Source of the DNA: Mycobacterium haemophilum DSM 44634
GTDB taxonomy: Bacteria; Actinomycetota; Actinomycetes; Mycobacteriales; Mycobacteriaceae
NCBI RefSeq assembly: GCF_000340435.2
Contig: NZ_CP011883.2
Span: 3,208,687-3,272,686, forward strand
DNA length: 64,000 bases
Direction: 5' to 3'
Shown here: one piece after another, positions 42,222-51,692 of the stretch
Layout of the letters: each line of letters starts with the position of its first letter
Position numbering within the stretch: the stretch's first letter is position 1
Program-made: the position numbers and the translations under genes
Notes under the pieces: generated by a model
Seen by the model: the letters and a program-made list of their open reading frames with translations, nothing else
What the model was told of the DNA's origin: nothing
The model's database searches: none

Positions 42222-43504
42222 CGGAAGCGGTGCCGGCTGACTCGGTGAACTCGAGGACCAGTTCGCAGGCAAACTCGGCTGAGAACCCGTTCCCGGTTCG
42301 CGCGGTGGCGATCCGGGTCGCGGGATGGATCGACAAGCTGGGCACCGTCTGGGTAGAGGGACAATTGGCGCAGATCACCATGCGGCCCGACACCAAGACC
42401 GTGTTCATGGTGTTGCGTGACCCGGCGGCCGACATGTCGCTGACCGTGACCTGTTCGCGCGACTTGGTGCTACGCGCGCCGGTGAAACTGGTCGAAGGCA
42501 TTCAGGTAGTGGTATGCGGCAAGCCCTCGTTCTACACCGGGCGCGGCACATTTTCTTTGCGTCTCAGCGAGATTCGCGCAGTTGGCGTCGGAGAGCTGCT
42601 GGCACGCATCGATCGGCTACGCCGGCTGTTGGACGCTGAGGGGCTCTTTGACCCGCGACTTAAGCGGCCGATCCCCTTCCTGCCCAACGTGATCGGGCTC
42701 ATCACTGGCCGGGCCAGCGCTGCCGAACGCGATGTGACGACCGTGGCCAGCGCGCGCTGGCCTGCGGTGCGTTTCGCTGTTCGCAACACCGCTGTCCAGG
42801 GGCCCAACGCTGTCGGCCAGATCGTCGAGGCGTTGCGCGAACTGGATCGCGACGTTGATGTCGAGGTGATCGTGGTGGCCCGCGGCGGCGGCAGCGTCGA
42901 GGACCTGCTGCCGTTTTCCGATGAGACGCTGTGCCGGGCGATCGCGGCGTGCCGCACGCCGGTGGTCAGCGCAGTCGGTCACGAACCCGACAACCCGCTG
43001 TGCGATCTGGTCGCCGATCTGCGCGCCGCCACACCCACCGACGCCGCCAAGAAGGTCGTCCCGGACACCGCTGCCGAGCAGCGGCTGATCGATGACTTAC
43101 AGCGGCGCAGTGCGCAGGCACTCCGCAATTGGGTATCCCGCGAACAACGGGCGCTGGCCCAACTACGCAGCCGCCCAGCATTGGCCGACCCACTCAGGGC
43201 ACTGACGACGCGCACCGAAGAAATACACCGCGCCCGCTCGGCGCTGCGTCGCGACATCACCCGACTGGTCACCGCCGAGGCCGAGCGGGTCGGTCATCTG
43301 ACCGCCCGGCTGGCCACGCTGGGTCCGGCGGCCACATTGGCCCGCGGCTATGCCATTGTGCAAAGCCTCGAAGACGGGGCGCAGACCGGTCCTGCGGCAG
43401 TGCTGCGGTCGGTCGATGACGCACCCGCAGGCACCAGGCTGCGGGTGCGGGTTTCTGATGGCGCCATAGTGGCGATTAGTGAAGGACGGGCCGATGGTCC
43501 CTGA
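42218..43504 (+). CDS. xseA: Exodeoxyribonuclease VII large subunit
   Basis: A 428-residue XseA. An N-terminal OB fold (about residues 20-115, with VWVEGQLAQITMRPDTKTVFMVLRD) binds DNA. The catalytic core has LPNVIGLITGRASAAERDV, VIVVARGGGSVEDLLPFSDE and VVSAVGHEPDNPLCDLVADLRAATPTDAA. It degrades single-stranded DNA with XseB. It starts with a GTG overlapping the upstream gene, and its end overlaps xseB. Confidence 0.95.
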   Translation: MTEAVPADSVNSRTSSQANSAENPFPVRAVAIRVAGWIDKLGTVWVEGQLAQITMRPDTKTVFMVLRDPAADMSLTVTCSRDLVLRAPVKLVEGIQVVVCGKPSFYTGRGTFSLRLSEIRAVGVGELLARIDRLRRLLDAEGLFDPRLKRPIPFLPNVIGLITGRASAAERDVTTVASARWPAVRFAVRNTAVQGPNAVGQIVEALRELDRDVDVEVIVVARGGGSVEDLLPFSDETLCRAIAACRTPVVSAVGHEPDNPLCDLVADLRAATPTDAAKKVVPDTAAEQRLIDDLQRRSAQALRNWVSREQRALAQLRSRPALADPLRALTTRTEEIHRARSALRRDITRLVTAEAERVGHLTARLATLGPAATLARGYAIVQSLEDGAQTGPAAVLRSVDDAPAGTRLRVRVSDGAIVAISEGRADGP

Positions 43505-43742
43505 GGACGATAGCGGCAAGACCCGCTCAACTACACCCATTAGTCAACTTGGCTATGAAGCTTGCCGAGACGAGCTGATCGACGTTGTGCGACTCTTAGA
43601 GCAGGGTGGGCTGGATCTTGATGCGTCGCTGAAACTCTGGGAAAGGGGTGAACAACTCGCTAAAAGATGCGATGAACACTTAGCTGGCGCTCGCCAGCGA
43701 GTCGCCGACACCCTCGCCGCTAGCGAGGCCGAGGAAGCCTGA
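43494..43742 (+). CDS. xseB: Exodeoxyribonuclease VII small subunit
   Basis: An 82-residue helical subunit: LGYEACRDELIDVVRLLEQGGLDLDASLKLWERGEQLAKRCDEHL is the full XseB signature. The ATG at 43494 gives close to the H37Rv length and overlaps the xseA stop by 11 bases; an in-frame ATG at 43479 would add five residues. Several XseB copies bind one XseA. Confidence 0.95.
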   Translation: MVPEDDSGKTRSTTPISQLGYEACRDELIDVVRLLEQGGLDLDASLKLWERGEQLAKRCDEHLAGARQRVADTLAASEAEEA

Positions 43743-43793
43743 TGACAACCGAAATAAGGACCAGTTTTCTTTCAACTGAAACACGTGTCAGTG

Positions 43794-44924
43794 ATGCTTC
43801 GCGGCATGGGTGACGCATCGTTGACGACCGAACTCGGTCGCATCCTGGTCACCGGCGGTTCGGGCTTCGTCGGCGCCAATCTGGTGACCACCTTGCTAGA
43901 CCGCGGATACCGGGTACGCTCCTTCGACCGCGCCCCGTCGCCGCTGCCGCAGCACCCGCAGCTGGAGGTACTGCACGGTGACATCACCGACGCGACGATC
44001 TGCACCACAGCGATGGACGGCATCGACACGGTCTTTCACACCGCGGCGATCATCGAGCTGATGGGCGGCGCTTCGGTGACCGACGAGTATCGACAGCGCA
44101 GCTACGCAGTCAACGTGGGCGGTACCGAAAACCTGGTCCGCGCGGGACAAAAGTCCGGAGTCAAACGATTCGTCTACACCGCATCCAACAGTGTGGTGAT
44201 GGGCGGCACGCCCATCACCGACGGCGACGAAACACTGCCCTACACCGAGCGGTTCAACGACCTCTACACCGAAACCAAAGTGGTCGCCGAAAAATTCGTG
44301 CTCTCACAGAACGGCGTCCCGGATGGTCGGGGCATGCTGACATGTTCGATCCGGCCCAGCAGCATCTGGGGTCGCGGCGACCAGACCATGTTCCGCAAGG
44401 CATTCGAAAGCATCGTCTCCGGTCATGTCAAGGTACTCATCGGCAGTAAGAACGCCAAACTGGACAACTCCTACGTGCACAACCTGGTTCACGGCTTCAT
44501 CTTGGCTGCCGAGCACCTGGTCCCGGGCGGCACCGCACCTGGACAAGCCTACTTCATCAACGACGGCGAGCCGACAAACTTCTTCGACTTCGCGGAGCCG
44601 ATCATCAAGGCGTGTGGTGAAAATTGGCCGCGGATGCGGGTCTCCGGCCGGCTGGTGCGCGACGTGATGGCGGTGTGGCAGCGGCTGTACTTCCGCTTCG
44701 GGCTACCGAAGCCACCGCTGGAACCCGTTGCGGTGGAACGAGTTTACCTCGACAACTACTTCTCCATCGCGAAGGCGCACAAGGATCTGGGATATCGGCC
44801 GCTGTTCACGACCGAGCAGGCCATGATCGAATGCCTGCCTTATTACACAGAGCTATTCGAACAGATCAAGGCGGCGGCCAAGCCGCATTTGGCGTCCCTC
44901 GTCGCCACCCCGCCGCCCGAGTAG
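43794..44924 (+). CDS. 3beta-hydroxysteroid dehydrogenase/isomerase (Rv1106c)
   Basis: A 376-residue extended SDR. The Rossmann motif VTGGSGFVGANL is at residues 19-30, and the active site YTETK (Tyr/Lys) is preceded by TASNSVV. It oxidises cholesterol to cholestenone, the entry step of sterol catabolism, and is required for cholesterol growth in M. tuberculosis. MLRGMGDASLTTELGR corresponds to the Rv1106c start. It follows xseB by 51 bp on the same strand. Confidence 0.93.
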   Translation: MLRGMGDASLTTELGRILVTGGSGFVGANLVTTLLDRGYRVRSFDRAPSPLPQHPQLEVLHGDITDATICTTAMDGIDTVFHTAAIIELMGGASVTDEYRQRSYAVNVGGTENLVRAGQKSGVKRFVYTASNSVVMGGTPITDGDETLPYTERFNDLYTETKVVAEKFVLSQNGVPDGRGMLTCSIRPSSIWGRGDQTMFRKAFESIVSGHVKVLIGSKNAKLDNSYVHNLVHGFILAAEHLVPGGTAPGQAYFINDGEPTNFFDFAEPIIKACGENWPRMRVSGRLVRDVMAVWQRLYFRFGLPKPPLEPVAVERVYLDNYFSIAKAHKDLGYRPLFTTEQAMIECLPYYTELFEQIKAAAKPHLASLVATPPPE

Positions 44925-44967
44925 CGCTGCACCGGCATCGAAACTTCAAGCAGTGCGAATCTTCGGC

Positions 44968-45765
44968 TTAAGTCAGAGCCTGGGTGAGGAACTCAACCAC
45001 CCGCTTACGGGCCTCGTAAGCTGGCTGGCCGTCAACTTCGCGGATCTCGTCGGTCAGCACCGAGTGCGCCGTCCGGCCGAAACCGTGTGCGTTGCCCGGG
45101 TGCGAGTCGATCTCGATCACCTCGAACGCGTCTCCGAGCCGCTGCTTGAGCGTCGTAAACCGTTCGCGCGGCGACATCTTATCCGCACTAAACCGCAGGC
45201 CCATGGCGCACAAGCCTTCGTTGGCACAGCGGTCGGCGACAATGGTCAGCTCGGATTGGCTCAACCCGGGATCGCTGCGGCCCGCGGCGGTCAGCGGGAT
45301 GGGTAGCGACGGCTGACTGAGCACCGGCGCCAGCACACTGTCGTCAACTGCGGCCGCCAGCGCGAAGCCACCAGTGAAGCATTGGCCGATCACGCCGACG
45401 CCCTTGCCCGGTGTTGACGCGTTAACGTCACGAGCCAGCGCGCGCAGAAACAGCGACACCGGCCGCTGCTTGTTGGTCGCAAACGCCGCGAATTCCCTTG
45501 CCACACAAGCGCGCGCGATGGTGGCGATGGTGTAGCCGGCCGACGCCGGCTTGCCTGGCTCACCGAACAGCGACGGAATGGCGACGGTGAACCCGTTATC
45601 CACCAGATGATTACCCAGGGCCAGCACACCGGGATGGATCCCAGGCACCTCGGGAATCAGCACCACCCCCGGGCCGGCGCCGTTGCGGTAGACGTCATGG
45701 GTGTAGCCGGCGCCGGTGAACGGTTTCACCGACCACCCAGACAGGTCCGCTTGGGGTGCGGTCAC
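44968..45765 (-). CDS. Dienelactone hydrolase family protein
   Basis: A 265-residue alpha/beta hydrolase. The nucleophile is Cys in GVIGQCFTGGFALAAA, with HGFGRT at the end for the catalytic His; oxyanion residues lie in VVLIPEVPGI. Cys in place of Ser is standard for the family. The GTG at 45765 follows GAAAGGGGC. The gene is not in the corresponding H37Rv interval that I recall. It lies 25 bp after the DUF4245 gene on the same strand, so the two may be co-transcribed. Confidence 0.88.
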   Translation of the reverse strand: MTAPQADLSGWSVKPFTGAGYTHDVYRNGAGPGVVLIPEVPGIHPGVLALGNHLVDNGFTVAIPSLFGEPGKPASAGYTIATIARACVAREFAAFATNKQRPVSLFLRALARDVNASTPGKGVGVIGQCFTGGFALAAAVDDSVLAPVLSQPSLPIPLTAAGRSDPGLSQSELTIVADRCANEGLCAMGLRFSADKMSPRERFTTLKQRLGDAFEVIEIDSHPGNAHGFGRTAHSVLTDEIREVDGQPAYEARKRVVEFLTQALT

Positions 45766-45790
45766 GCGGGTGCCCCTTTCTGGTCCGGCC

Positions 45791-46477
45791 TTAACGCGCC
45801 GGCAGCGGCGGCTGCGATTGCGTCGCCGACGCCAGCGTCCGGAACTGGTCGGGGCTGCCAGCCCCGGTGATCGCGATCTGGGCGGGACCGACCGGGCTGG
45901 CGAGCCTGCTGGTCCACACCGGCTCGGCGGCCGCCCCGCTGCGGTCTTTGTTCTGGTCCGAGCTTTGATAGACCACCCAGTTGGTGCCGGCCACATCGAC
46001 GGTGCCGGTCGGATATGAAGACGGATGGATCGAGGCGACCAGCTTGTCCTCGTCGGCGTTGCTCTGGGTCAGGCTCAGATACATTCCCGTCGGGGTGATA
46101 TATCCGACGGTCGAGGTGACCGCGTGCAGCCGCTGACCGGATAGGTCCGTCCGCCCACCTTCGATACCGCCGCGAGCGCCGGAGTTGGGCCGCCAACCCG
46201 CGGGGAGCTGCGGCAGCCGAACCGGAAACCCCAACGCCCGAGCATCTGCTCGCAACGCCGCTGCCGCGTCGTAGGACGGAACCGGGCCCTTGGTCGTGCC
46301 GCCCGGCGCAAACGCACACATCCCGACCATGCCCGCCAGCATGATGCACCCAACCACCAGCGGCACCAGCGACCAGAACATGTCACGACCATCCTGCAGC
46401 AGCCGCGGTTTAGCCGGCCGTGACGCCGGACCCGCCTGGCCGGCGACCTCGGAATTTGGCTGCCGCTCCACGGTCAC
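45791..46477 (-). CDS. DUF4245 single-pass membrane protein (Rv1100-like)
   Basis: A 228-residue protein. One TM helix (LVPLVVGCIMLAGMVGMCAF, residues 37-56) anchors an extracytoplasmic DUF4245 domain (LGFPVRLPQLPAGWRPNSGARG, TSTVGYITPTGMYLSLTQS, GTNWVVYQS). It lies back to back with glpX with 103 bp between the starts. The GTG at 46477 is preferred; the frame is open to 46945 but enters the glpX coding region. Confidence 0.85.
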   Translation of the reverse strand: MTVERQPNSEVAGQAGPASRPAKPRLLQDGRDMFWSLVPLVVGCIMLAGMVGMCAFAPGGTTKGPVPSYDAAAALRADARALGFPVRLPQLPAGWRPNSGARGGIEGGRTDLSGQRLHAVTSTVGYITPTGMYLSLTQSNADEDKLVASIHPSSYPTGTVDVAGTNWVVYQSSDQNKDRSGAAAEPVWTSRLASPVGPAQIAITGAGSPDQFRTLASATQSQPPLPAR

Positions 46478-46580
46478 CCCCCGAGTATCCCAGCCCTGCT
46501 GCTTGACCACTATCACTGGCTTATCACCGGCTAGAGCCCAGCTCCAGGTGGCGGATCTGCTTCTGGGACAATCACCAACC

Positions 46581-47648
46581 ATGACAGCTGAGGGCGACGG
46601 CTCGTTCGGACCCGGTTCGCTGGCGCGGCCGCGCGGTGAAGCGCCAGATCGCAACCTGGCCATGGAACTTGTCCGGGTCACCGAAGCCGGTGCCATGGCC
46701 GCCGGCCGCTGGGTAGGCCGCGGCGACAAGGAGGGCGGCGACGGCGCGGCCGTCGACGCGATCCGCGAACTGGTGAACACGGTCTCGATGCGCGGCGTCG
46801 TTGTCATCGGCGAAGGCGAGAAAGACCATGCGCCGATGCTGTACAACGGCGAGGAAGTCGGCAATGGTGACGGCCCGGACTGCGACTTTGCTGTCGATCC
46901 GATTGACGGCACCACGCTGATGAGCAAAGGCATGCCCAACGCCATCTCGGTGCTGGCGGTCGCCGATCGGGGCGCGATGTTCGACCCGTCGGCGGTGTTC
47001 TACATGAACAAGATCGCCGTGGGGCCCGACGCCGCGCACGTACTGGACATCACCGCGCCGATCGCCGAGAACATCCGGGCAGTCGCCAAGGTCAAGGACT
47101 TGTCGGTGCGGGACATGACCGTGTGCATCCTGGACCGGCCACGGCACGCCCAGCTGATCGACGACGTCCGCACCACCGGCGCCCGAATCCGGCTGATCAC
47201 CGACGGCGACGTCGCCGGCGCAATCTCCGCGTGTCGCCCCCAATCGGGCACCGACATGTTGGCCGGCATCGGCGGCACCCCGGAAGGCATCATCGCGGCC
47301 GCGGCGATCCGGTGCATGGGCGGGGCGATCCAAGCCCAACTCGCGCCACGCGACGACGTCGAACGCCGCAAGGCTCTCGACGCCGGCTACGACCTAAACC
47401 GGATTTTGACCACCGAAGATCTGGTCTCCGGCGAGAACGTCTTCTTCTGCGCCACTGGGGTCACCGACGGTGACCTGCTCAAGGGGGTGCGCTACTACGC
47501 CGGCGGCTGCACCACCCAGTCAATCGTGATGCGTTCGAAATCGGGCACCGTTCGGATGATCGAGGCCTATCACCGACTCTCCAAGCTCAACGAATACTCC
47601 GCCATCGACTTCACTGGCGACAGCAACGCCGCCTACCCCCTGCCGTAA
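46581..47648 (+). CDS. glpX: Fructose-1,6-bisphosphatase class II
   Basis: A 355-residue GlpX phosphatase, essential for gluconeogenesis in mycobacteria. Metal and substrate motifs are GRGDKEGGDGAAVDA (residues 51-65), VIGEGEKDHAPMLYNGEEVG, and CDFAVDPIDGTTLMSKGMPNAISV. GCTTQSIVMRSKSGTVR lies near the end. The ATG at 46581 agrees with Rv1099c; the frame upstream is the shadow of the DUF4245 gene. It is followed by fumarase after 37 bp. Confidence 0.95.
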   Translation: MTAEGDGSFGPGSLARPRGEAPDRNLAMELVRVTEAGAMAAGRWVGRGDKEGGDGAAVDAIRELVNTVSMRGVVVIGEGEKDHAPMLYNGEEVGNGDGPDCDFAVDPIDGTTLMSKGMPNAISVLAVADRGAMFDPSAVFYMNKIAVGPDAAHVLDITAPIAENIRAVAKVKDLSVRDMTVCILDRPRHAQLIDDVRTTGARIRLITDGDVAGAISACRPQSGTDMLAGIGGTPEGIIAAAAIRCMGGAIQAQLAPRDDVERRKALDAGYDLNRILTTEDLVSGENVFFCATGVTDGDLLKGVRYYAGGCTTQSIVMRSKSGTVRMIEAYHRLSKLNEYSAIDFTGDSNAAYPLP

Positions 47649-47685
47649 TACCACTCACCGAACCTGAAAAGACGGGACCCAATTC

Positions 47686-49092
47686 ATGGCCGACAGCGCC
47701 GAATACCGCATCGAACACGACACCATGGGTGAGGTACGGGTACCGGCAAAAGCGTTGTGGCGCGCGCAAACCCAGCGCGCGGTGGAGAACTTCCCAATCT
47801 CCGGTCGGGGTTTGGAACGCACCCAAATCCGCGCGTTGGGCCTGCTGAAGGGCGCCTGCGCGCAGGTCAACAAAGACCTGGGATTGCTGGCGCCGGAGAA
47901 GGCCGACGCGATCATCGTCGCGGCGGCCGCGATCGCCGACGGCCGCCACGACGATCAGTTCCCGATCGACGTTTTCCAAACCGGGTCCGGCACCAGCTCC
48001 AACATGAACACCAACGAGGTGATCGCCAGCATCGCGGCGGCGGGCGGTGTCACTGTGCATCCCAACGACGACGTCAACATGTCGCAGTCGTCCAACGACA
48101 CCTTCCCGACCGCGACCCACATCGCAGCCACCGAAGCCGCGGTACGCCATCTGATTCCGGCGCTGCAAGAGCTGCACGCAGCACTGGCGACCAAGGCCCG
48201 CGAGTGGCACACGGTGGTCAAATCAGGTCGCACCCACTTGATGGACGCCGTTCCGGTGACGCTCGGCCAGGAGTTCGGCGGATACGCCCGCCAAATCGAA
48301 GCCGGAATCGAGCGCGTACGCGCCACGCTACCGCGGCTGGGTGAACTGGCGATCGGTGGCACCGCGGTGGGCACCGGCCTCAACGCTCCCGATGGCTTCG
48401 GCGCTAAGGTAGTCCAGGCACTGGTCACTGCGACAGGTCTGACCGAATTGCGAACGGCGGCAAACTCTTTCGAGGCTCAGGCCGCCCGCGACGGGTTGGT
48501 AGAGGCATCCGGGGCGCTGCGCACTATCTCGGTGTCACTGACTAAAATTGCCAACGACATTCGGTGGATGGGATCCGGCCCGCTGACCGGCCTGGCGGAG
48601 ATCGGACTACCAGATCTGCAGCCGGGTAGTTCAATCATGCCAGGCAAGGTGAATCCGGTTCTGCCGGAGGCGGTTACACAGGTCGCCGCGCAGGTGATCG
48701 GCAATGATGCCGCCGTTGCCTGGGGTGGCGCAAATGGCGCCTTTGAGCTCAACGTCTACATCCCGATGATGGCCCGCAACATCTTGGAGTCGTACCAGCT
48801 GCTGGCCAACGTGTCCAGGCTGTTTGCCCAGCGCTGCATTAAGGGGCTTTCCGCCAATGTCGAGCACCTGCGTGAGCTGGCCGAGTCGTCGCCGTCGATC
48901 GTGACGCCCTTGAATTCGGCCATCGGCTACGAGGAGGCCGCCGCGGTGGCCAAACAAGCGCTCAAGGAGCGCAAGACCATCCGCCAGACCGTCATCGACC
49001 GCGGCCTGATCGGGGACAAGCTGTCCCTCGAGGAGCTGGATCGTCGACTTGATGTGCTGGCGATGACAAGGGCCAAACCGGCCAATTCCTAA
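47686..49092 (+). CDS. fum: Fumarate hydratase class II
   Basis: A 468-residue tetrameric fumarase. The three conserved regions are VHPNDDVNMSQSSNDTFPTATHIA, SGRTHLMDAVPVTLGQEF (catalytic region) and GSSIMPGKVNPVLPEA (the loop with the active Ser). It links fumarate and malate in the TCA cycle. The ATG at 47686 follows AAAAGACGGGA. It is probably co-transcribed with glpX. A 16-bp stem hairpin follows the stop. Confidence 0.97.
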   Translation: MADSAEYRIEHDTMGEVRVPAKALWRAQTQRAVENFPISGRGLERTQIRALGLLKGACAQVNKDLGLLAPEKADAIIVAAAAIADGRHDDQFPIDVFQTGSGTSSNMNTNEVIASIAAAGGVTVHPNDDVNMSQSSNDTFPTATHIAATEAAVRHLIPALQELHAALATKAREWHTVVKSGRTHLMDAVPVTLGQEFGGYARQIEAGIERVRATLPRLGELAIGGTAVGTGLNAPDGFGAKVVQALVTATGLTELRTAANSFEAQAARDGLVEASGALRTISVSLTKIANDIRWMGSGPLTGLAEIGLPDLQPGSSIMPGKVNPVLPEAVTQVAAQVIGNDAAVAWGGANGAFELNVYIPMMARNILESYQLLANVSRLFAQRCIKGLSANVEHLRELAESSPSIVTPLNSAIGYEEAAAVAKQALKERKTIRQTVIDRGLIGDKLSLEELDRRLDVLAMTRAKPANS

Positions 49093-49095
49093 TGC

Positions 49096-49156
49096 CGCGA
49101 AAGTGCAGCTGCCGACCTGCTTCTCGAGTGCAGCCGTCGCCAGTTGCACTTTCGCG
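49096..49156. terminator. Long inverted repeat between convergent fum and adenylate cyclase
   Basis: Arms CGCGAAAGTGCAGCTG (49096-49111) and CAGTTGCACTTTCGCG (49141-49156) pair over 16 bp with one mismatch around a 29-nt loop. There is no T-tract. It sits in the 73-bp gap between two convergent stops and likely works as a two-way transcription end or mRNA protector. Confidence 0.75.
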
Positions 49157-49165
49157 TCTCAGGAG

Positions 49166-50725
49166 TCAGTCGAGGCCAGCCGGCGCCAAGACCTGTGTGG
49201 CCTCCGAGCGCCCGCGCAGCACCGTGGAATAGCGTTCGGCCCAGTGCTCGCGCTCAGCTTCGCTAGCTCGGTCGATGGCCGCCGACGAACACAAGATCCG
49301 GCGGTCTGAGGTTTTGGCGAGGTCGGCAAGCCGTGCAGCCTCATTGACGGCGTCCCCGATCACGGTGTATTCATACCGGTTTTCAGCACCGATGTTGCCC
49401 GCAAAGACTCGACCTGCCGAAACGCCAATGCCGAAGTCCATCACCGGAAGCTGGCGCAGCTGAGTACCAAGAGCACGTGCGGCTGCCAAGGCTGCCGAGG
49501 CGGGTTCGTTGGTCCGCAGCGGCGCGCCAAACACGGCCAGCGCGGCGTCTCCTGCGAATTTGTTGATCAGCCCCTGATGGTCGCCAACGGCGCCGACCAC
49601 GATCCGGAAAAAGTCGTTGAGCACCTCGGCAACCTCTTGCGGCGGGCGGCTGTCCGCCAGCTGCGTCGAGCCCACCAGGTCGATGAAAAGAACTGCGGCC
49701 TCAACCACATTGCCCGACAGCGACGCGCCCTCCTCGATGGCCCGATGGGCAACGTCCGTCCCGACGTAACGCCCAAACAGATCACGCAACCGGTCACGCT
49801 CGGCAAGGCCGGCGACCATACGGTTGAATCCGGTTTGCAGGCGCCCAATTTGGGAGCGCTCGTAGGCGCCGACATACGTTCCAATGTGGCCACGCTCGAC
49901 CTCCGCCATCGCGTCGACGACCTCACCGATTGGGTCCGATATGGACTTCGACGTCAGGATCATGATCGGCAGCCCAAGAAGCAGCGCTGCCAGCGACACC
50001 ACTAACAGCGGCACATCCAATGACGCAGACTTCTGAATGAGCCAGCCGTATTTATGCAAAACAACAAAGGCTACGGTGGCCCCGATAGGAAGTGCGCTGC
50101 ACAGGAACCACAGGAGAATCAGTCGCGCCAACACACCGGGCACCGCCAGACGAGGCTCGGAACCCAGCGTGGCGACCCGCATGATCGGCCGCAGGGTGCG
50201 TTGGGTGAGGAGCAGACCGGTGCCCGCGGCAGCCGGTCCGCCGAGCAGCACACCGAGCAATATGGGCAGCAGCAGCGCGGCCCCGCCAGCACGATTCAGC
50301 AGCATCAGGATGCCGCCACCCAGCCCCCATGCTGCCAACAGGATGGTCGACTGACGCCCCGGAATTTTCCTTACGGAGTCGCGTTGATCCGGGGTCGGTT
50401 CCTCCCCCACGACGAACCAGCCCAGCGTGGGAAACAGAAGCAGCGCACCCCCAACCGCGACGCCGATGGCCCCCAGCACCAGCAGAGTCACGATGGCGCC
50501 CATGTTCTTCTGGACGAAGTCGAGGTAGGTGTGGCCCCGTAGCGGAATCAAAATGGCGGACACGCTGATGACGGCAAGGACATAGGCCATGGCGAGGTCG
50601 ACGGCATAGTGAATCGACAACCCGCCAACCGTCTTTCGCTGGCCTTTGTGCTTCCCACCGGATCTGGCCGCGAGATTCCGCCGTCGCCGCGTGCCCCAAC
50701 CCACAGCACGCCCCGCCTTGCTCAC
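49166..50725 (-). CDS. Membrane class III adenylate cyclase with HAMP domain (Rv1318c/1319c/1320c-like)
   Basis: A 519-residue protein: six TM helices in residues 40-265, a HAMP linker (SKSISDPIGEVVDAMAEVERGHIG, about 268-291), and a catalytic domain from about 340. Metal aspartates are in LFIDLVGST and KFAGDAALAVFG. The Lys before FAGDA sets ATP preference, and VIGDAVNEAARL gives the transition-state Asn, with the Arg following. The family in M. tuberculosis is Rv1318c to Rv1320c and Rv3645, at other loci. Here it lies between fum and the deacetylase gene. Confidence 0.93.
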   Translation of the reverse strand: MSKAGRAVGWGTRRRRNLAARSGGKHKGQRKTVGGLSIHYAVDLAMAYVLAVISVSAILIPLRGHTYLDFVQKNMGAIVTLLVLGAIGVAVGGALLLFPTLGWFVVGEEPTPDQRDSVRKIPGRQSTILLAAWGLGGGILMLLNRAGGAALLLPILLGVLLGGPAAAGTGLLLTQRTLRPIMRVATLGSEPRLAVPGVLARLILLWFLCSALPIGATVAFVVLHKYGWLIQKSASLDVPLLVVSLAALLLGLPIMILTSKSISDPIGEVVDAMAEVERGHIGTYVGAYERSQIGRLQTGFNRMVAGLAERDRLRDLFGRYVGTDVAHRAIEEGASLSGNVVEAAVLFIDLVGSTQLADSRPPQEVAEVLNDFFRIVVGAVGDHQGLINKFAGDAALAVFGAPLRTNEPASAALAAARALGTQLRQLPVMDFGIGVSAGRVFAGNIGAENRYEYTVIGDAVNEAARLADLAKTSDRRILCSSAAIDRASEAEREHWAERYSTVLRGRSEATQVLAPAGLD

Positions 50726-50760
50726 GCTAACAAGTTAGCCGCAGGTGGCGCGGGCCCGGC

Positions 50761-51636
50761 TTAGGCACCGTCATTCGGCCCGCCCGAGTTCTGGCCGACA
50801 ATGTCGGTGATCGGGAAGTTGGGCATCGGCTTGGGTGACGGGGTGTTGGGCAACGCCGGGAGCTCACTGGCCGGGATGTCATGAAGCTGGTTGACGGGTG
50901 GACCGTTCTCCCGACTGCCGTAACTGCTACCGGGCGCCCGCGGTCCAAGCAATTCGGTGACTGTCACCAGCCGGTAGCCGTTGGCCTTGAGCACCGGGAT
51001 GAACTGATACACCAGGTCGACGGTGCTCGAGTAGGTGTCATGGAACAGCACTACCGACCCCGGCTTGATCTGCGTCATCAACATATAGCGCGTTGCGGCC
51101 GTGTTGGAGTCGTTAGCCCAATCGAAAGGGATTACATCCCAAAGGATTTCGGCTTGTCCATAGCGGCCGGCGATTTCGCGCACCGCGTCATTGGACAAGC
51201 CGCCGGCAGGACGCCACAGCGTCGGCGTCCGCCCGGTTGCCGCGGTAATCGCGTCGTTAGCTCGGGAGAACTGGCCGGCGATGTCCTCGGGAGGGATCGT
51301 CGTCATATTGGGGTGTTCCCACGTGTGGCTGCCTATTTCCATGCCCGCGTCGGCGATGCGCTTGGCTCCCGCCGGGTTAGCTGCCACCTTGTTGCCGATC
51401 AGGAAAAACGTGGCCTTGGCGTCGTTGTCCTTCAGGATTTGCACAAGCCGGTCGGTGTACGGCCCCGGCCCGTCGTCGAACGTCAATGCGACACACGTGA
51501 CGTGCGCGCAACTCATGTCGTCGGCGCGCGTCACGTGACCGGTGAGTGCGCCGATCACCAGCACTGCCCCAGCCGCGACGACGCCGAAGACGGTCCGCCA
51601 ATAGCGCCAGGCCTGGGTGTCCGGTCGTTTCGGCAC
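50761..51636 (-). CDS. Secreted polysaccharide deacetylase, NodB type (Rv1096)
   Basis: A 291-residue protein, anchored or secreted by an N-terminal hydrophobic helix (VFGVVAAGAVLVIGALTG, residues 17-34). NodB motifs: VALTFDDGPGPYTD (metal Asp pair), HTWEHPNM (metal His residues), LWRPAGGLSN (Arg) and VLFHDTYSST. It removes acetyl groups from peptidoglycan N-acetylglucosamine in mycobacteria, giving lysozyme resistance. The C-terminal 50 residues are Pro-rich and disordered. Length equals Rv1096. Confidence 0.93.
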   Translation of the reverse strand: MPKRPDTQAWRYWRTVFGVVAAGAVLVIGALTGHVTRADDMSCAHVTCVALTFDDGPGPYTDRLVQILKDNDAKATFFLIGNKVAANPAGAKRIADAGMEIGSHTWEHPNMTTIPPEDIAGQFSRANDAITAATGRTPTLWRPAGGLSNDAVREIAGRYGQAEILWDVIPFDWANDSNTAATRYMLMTQIKPGSVVLFHDTYSSTVDLVYQFIPVLKANGYRLVTVTELLGPRAPGSSYGSRENGPPVNQLHDIPASELPALPNTPSPKPMPNFPITDIVGQNSGGPNDGA

Positions 51637-51692
51637 GATGGCAGCCTACCGAAGAGCAGCCCGCCGCCAGTGAGTTTGCAGTCTGGGCGCCG

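Noticed and set aside
45762..45996. 77-codon extension of the dienelactone hydrolase
   Set aside because: It covers the end of the DUF4245 gene in another frame, is Arg/Ser-rich, and a clear GTG with ribosome site lies at 45765.
46478..46945. N-terminal extension of the DUF4245 gene to 46945
   Set aside because: It would be antisense to the conserved glpX start region; the GTG at 46477 gives the family length.
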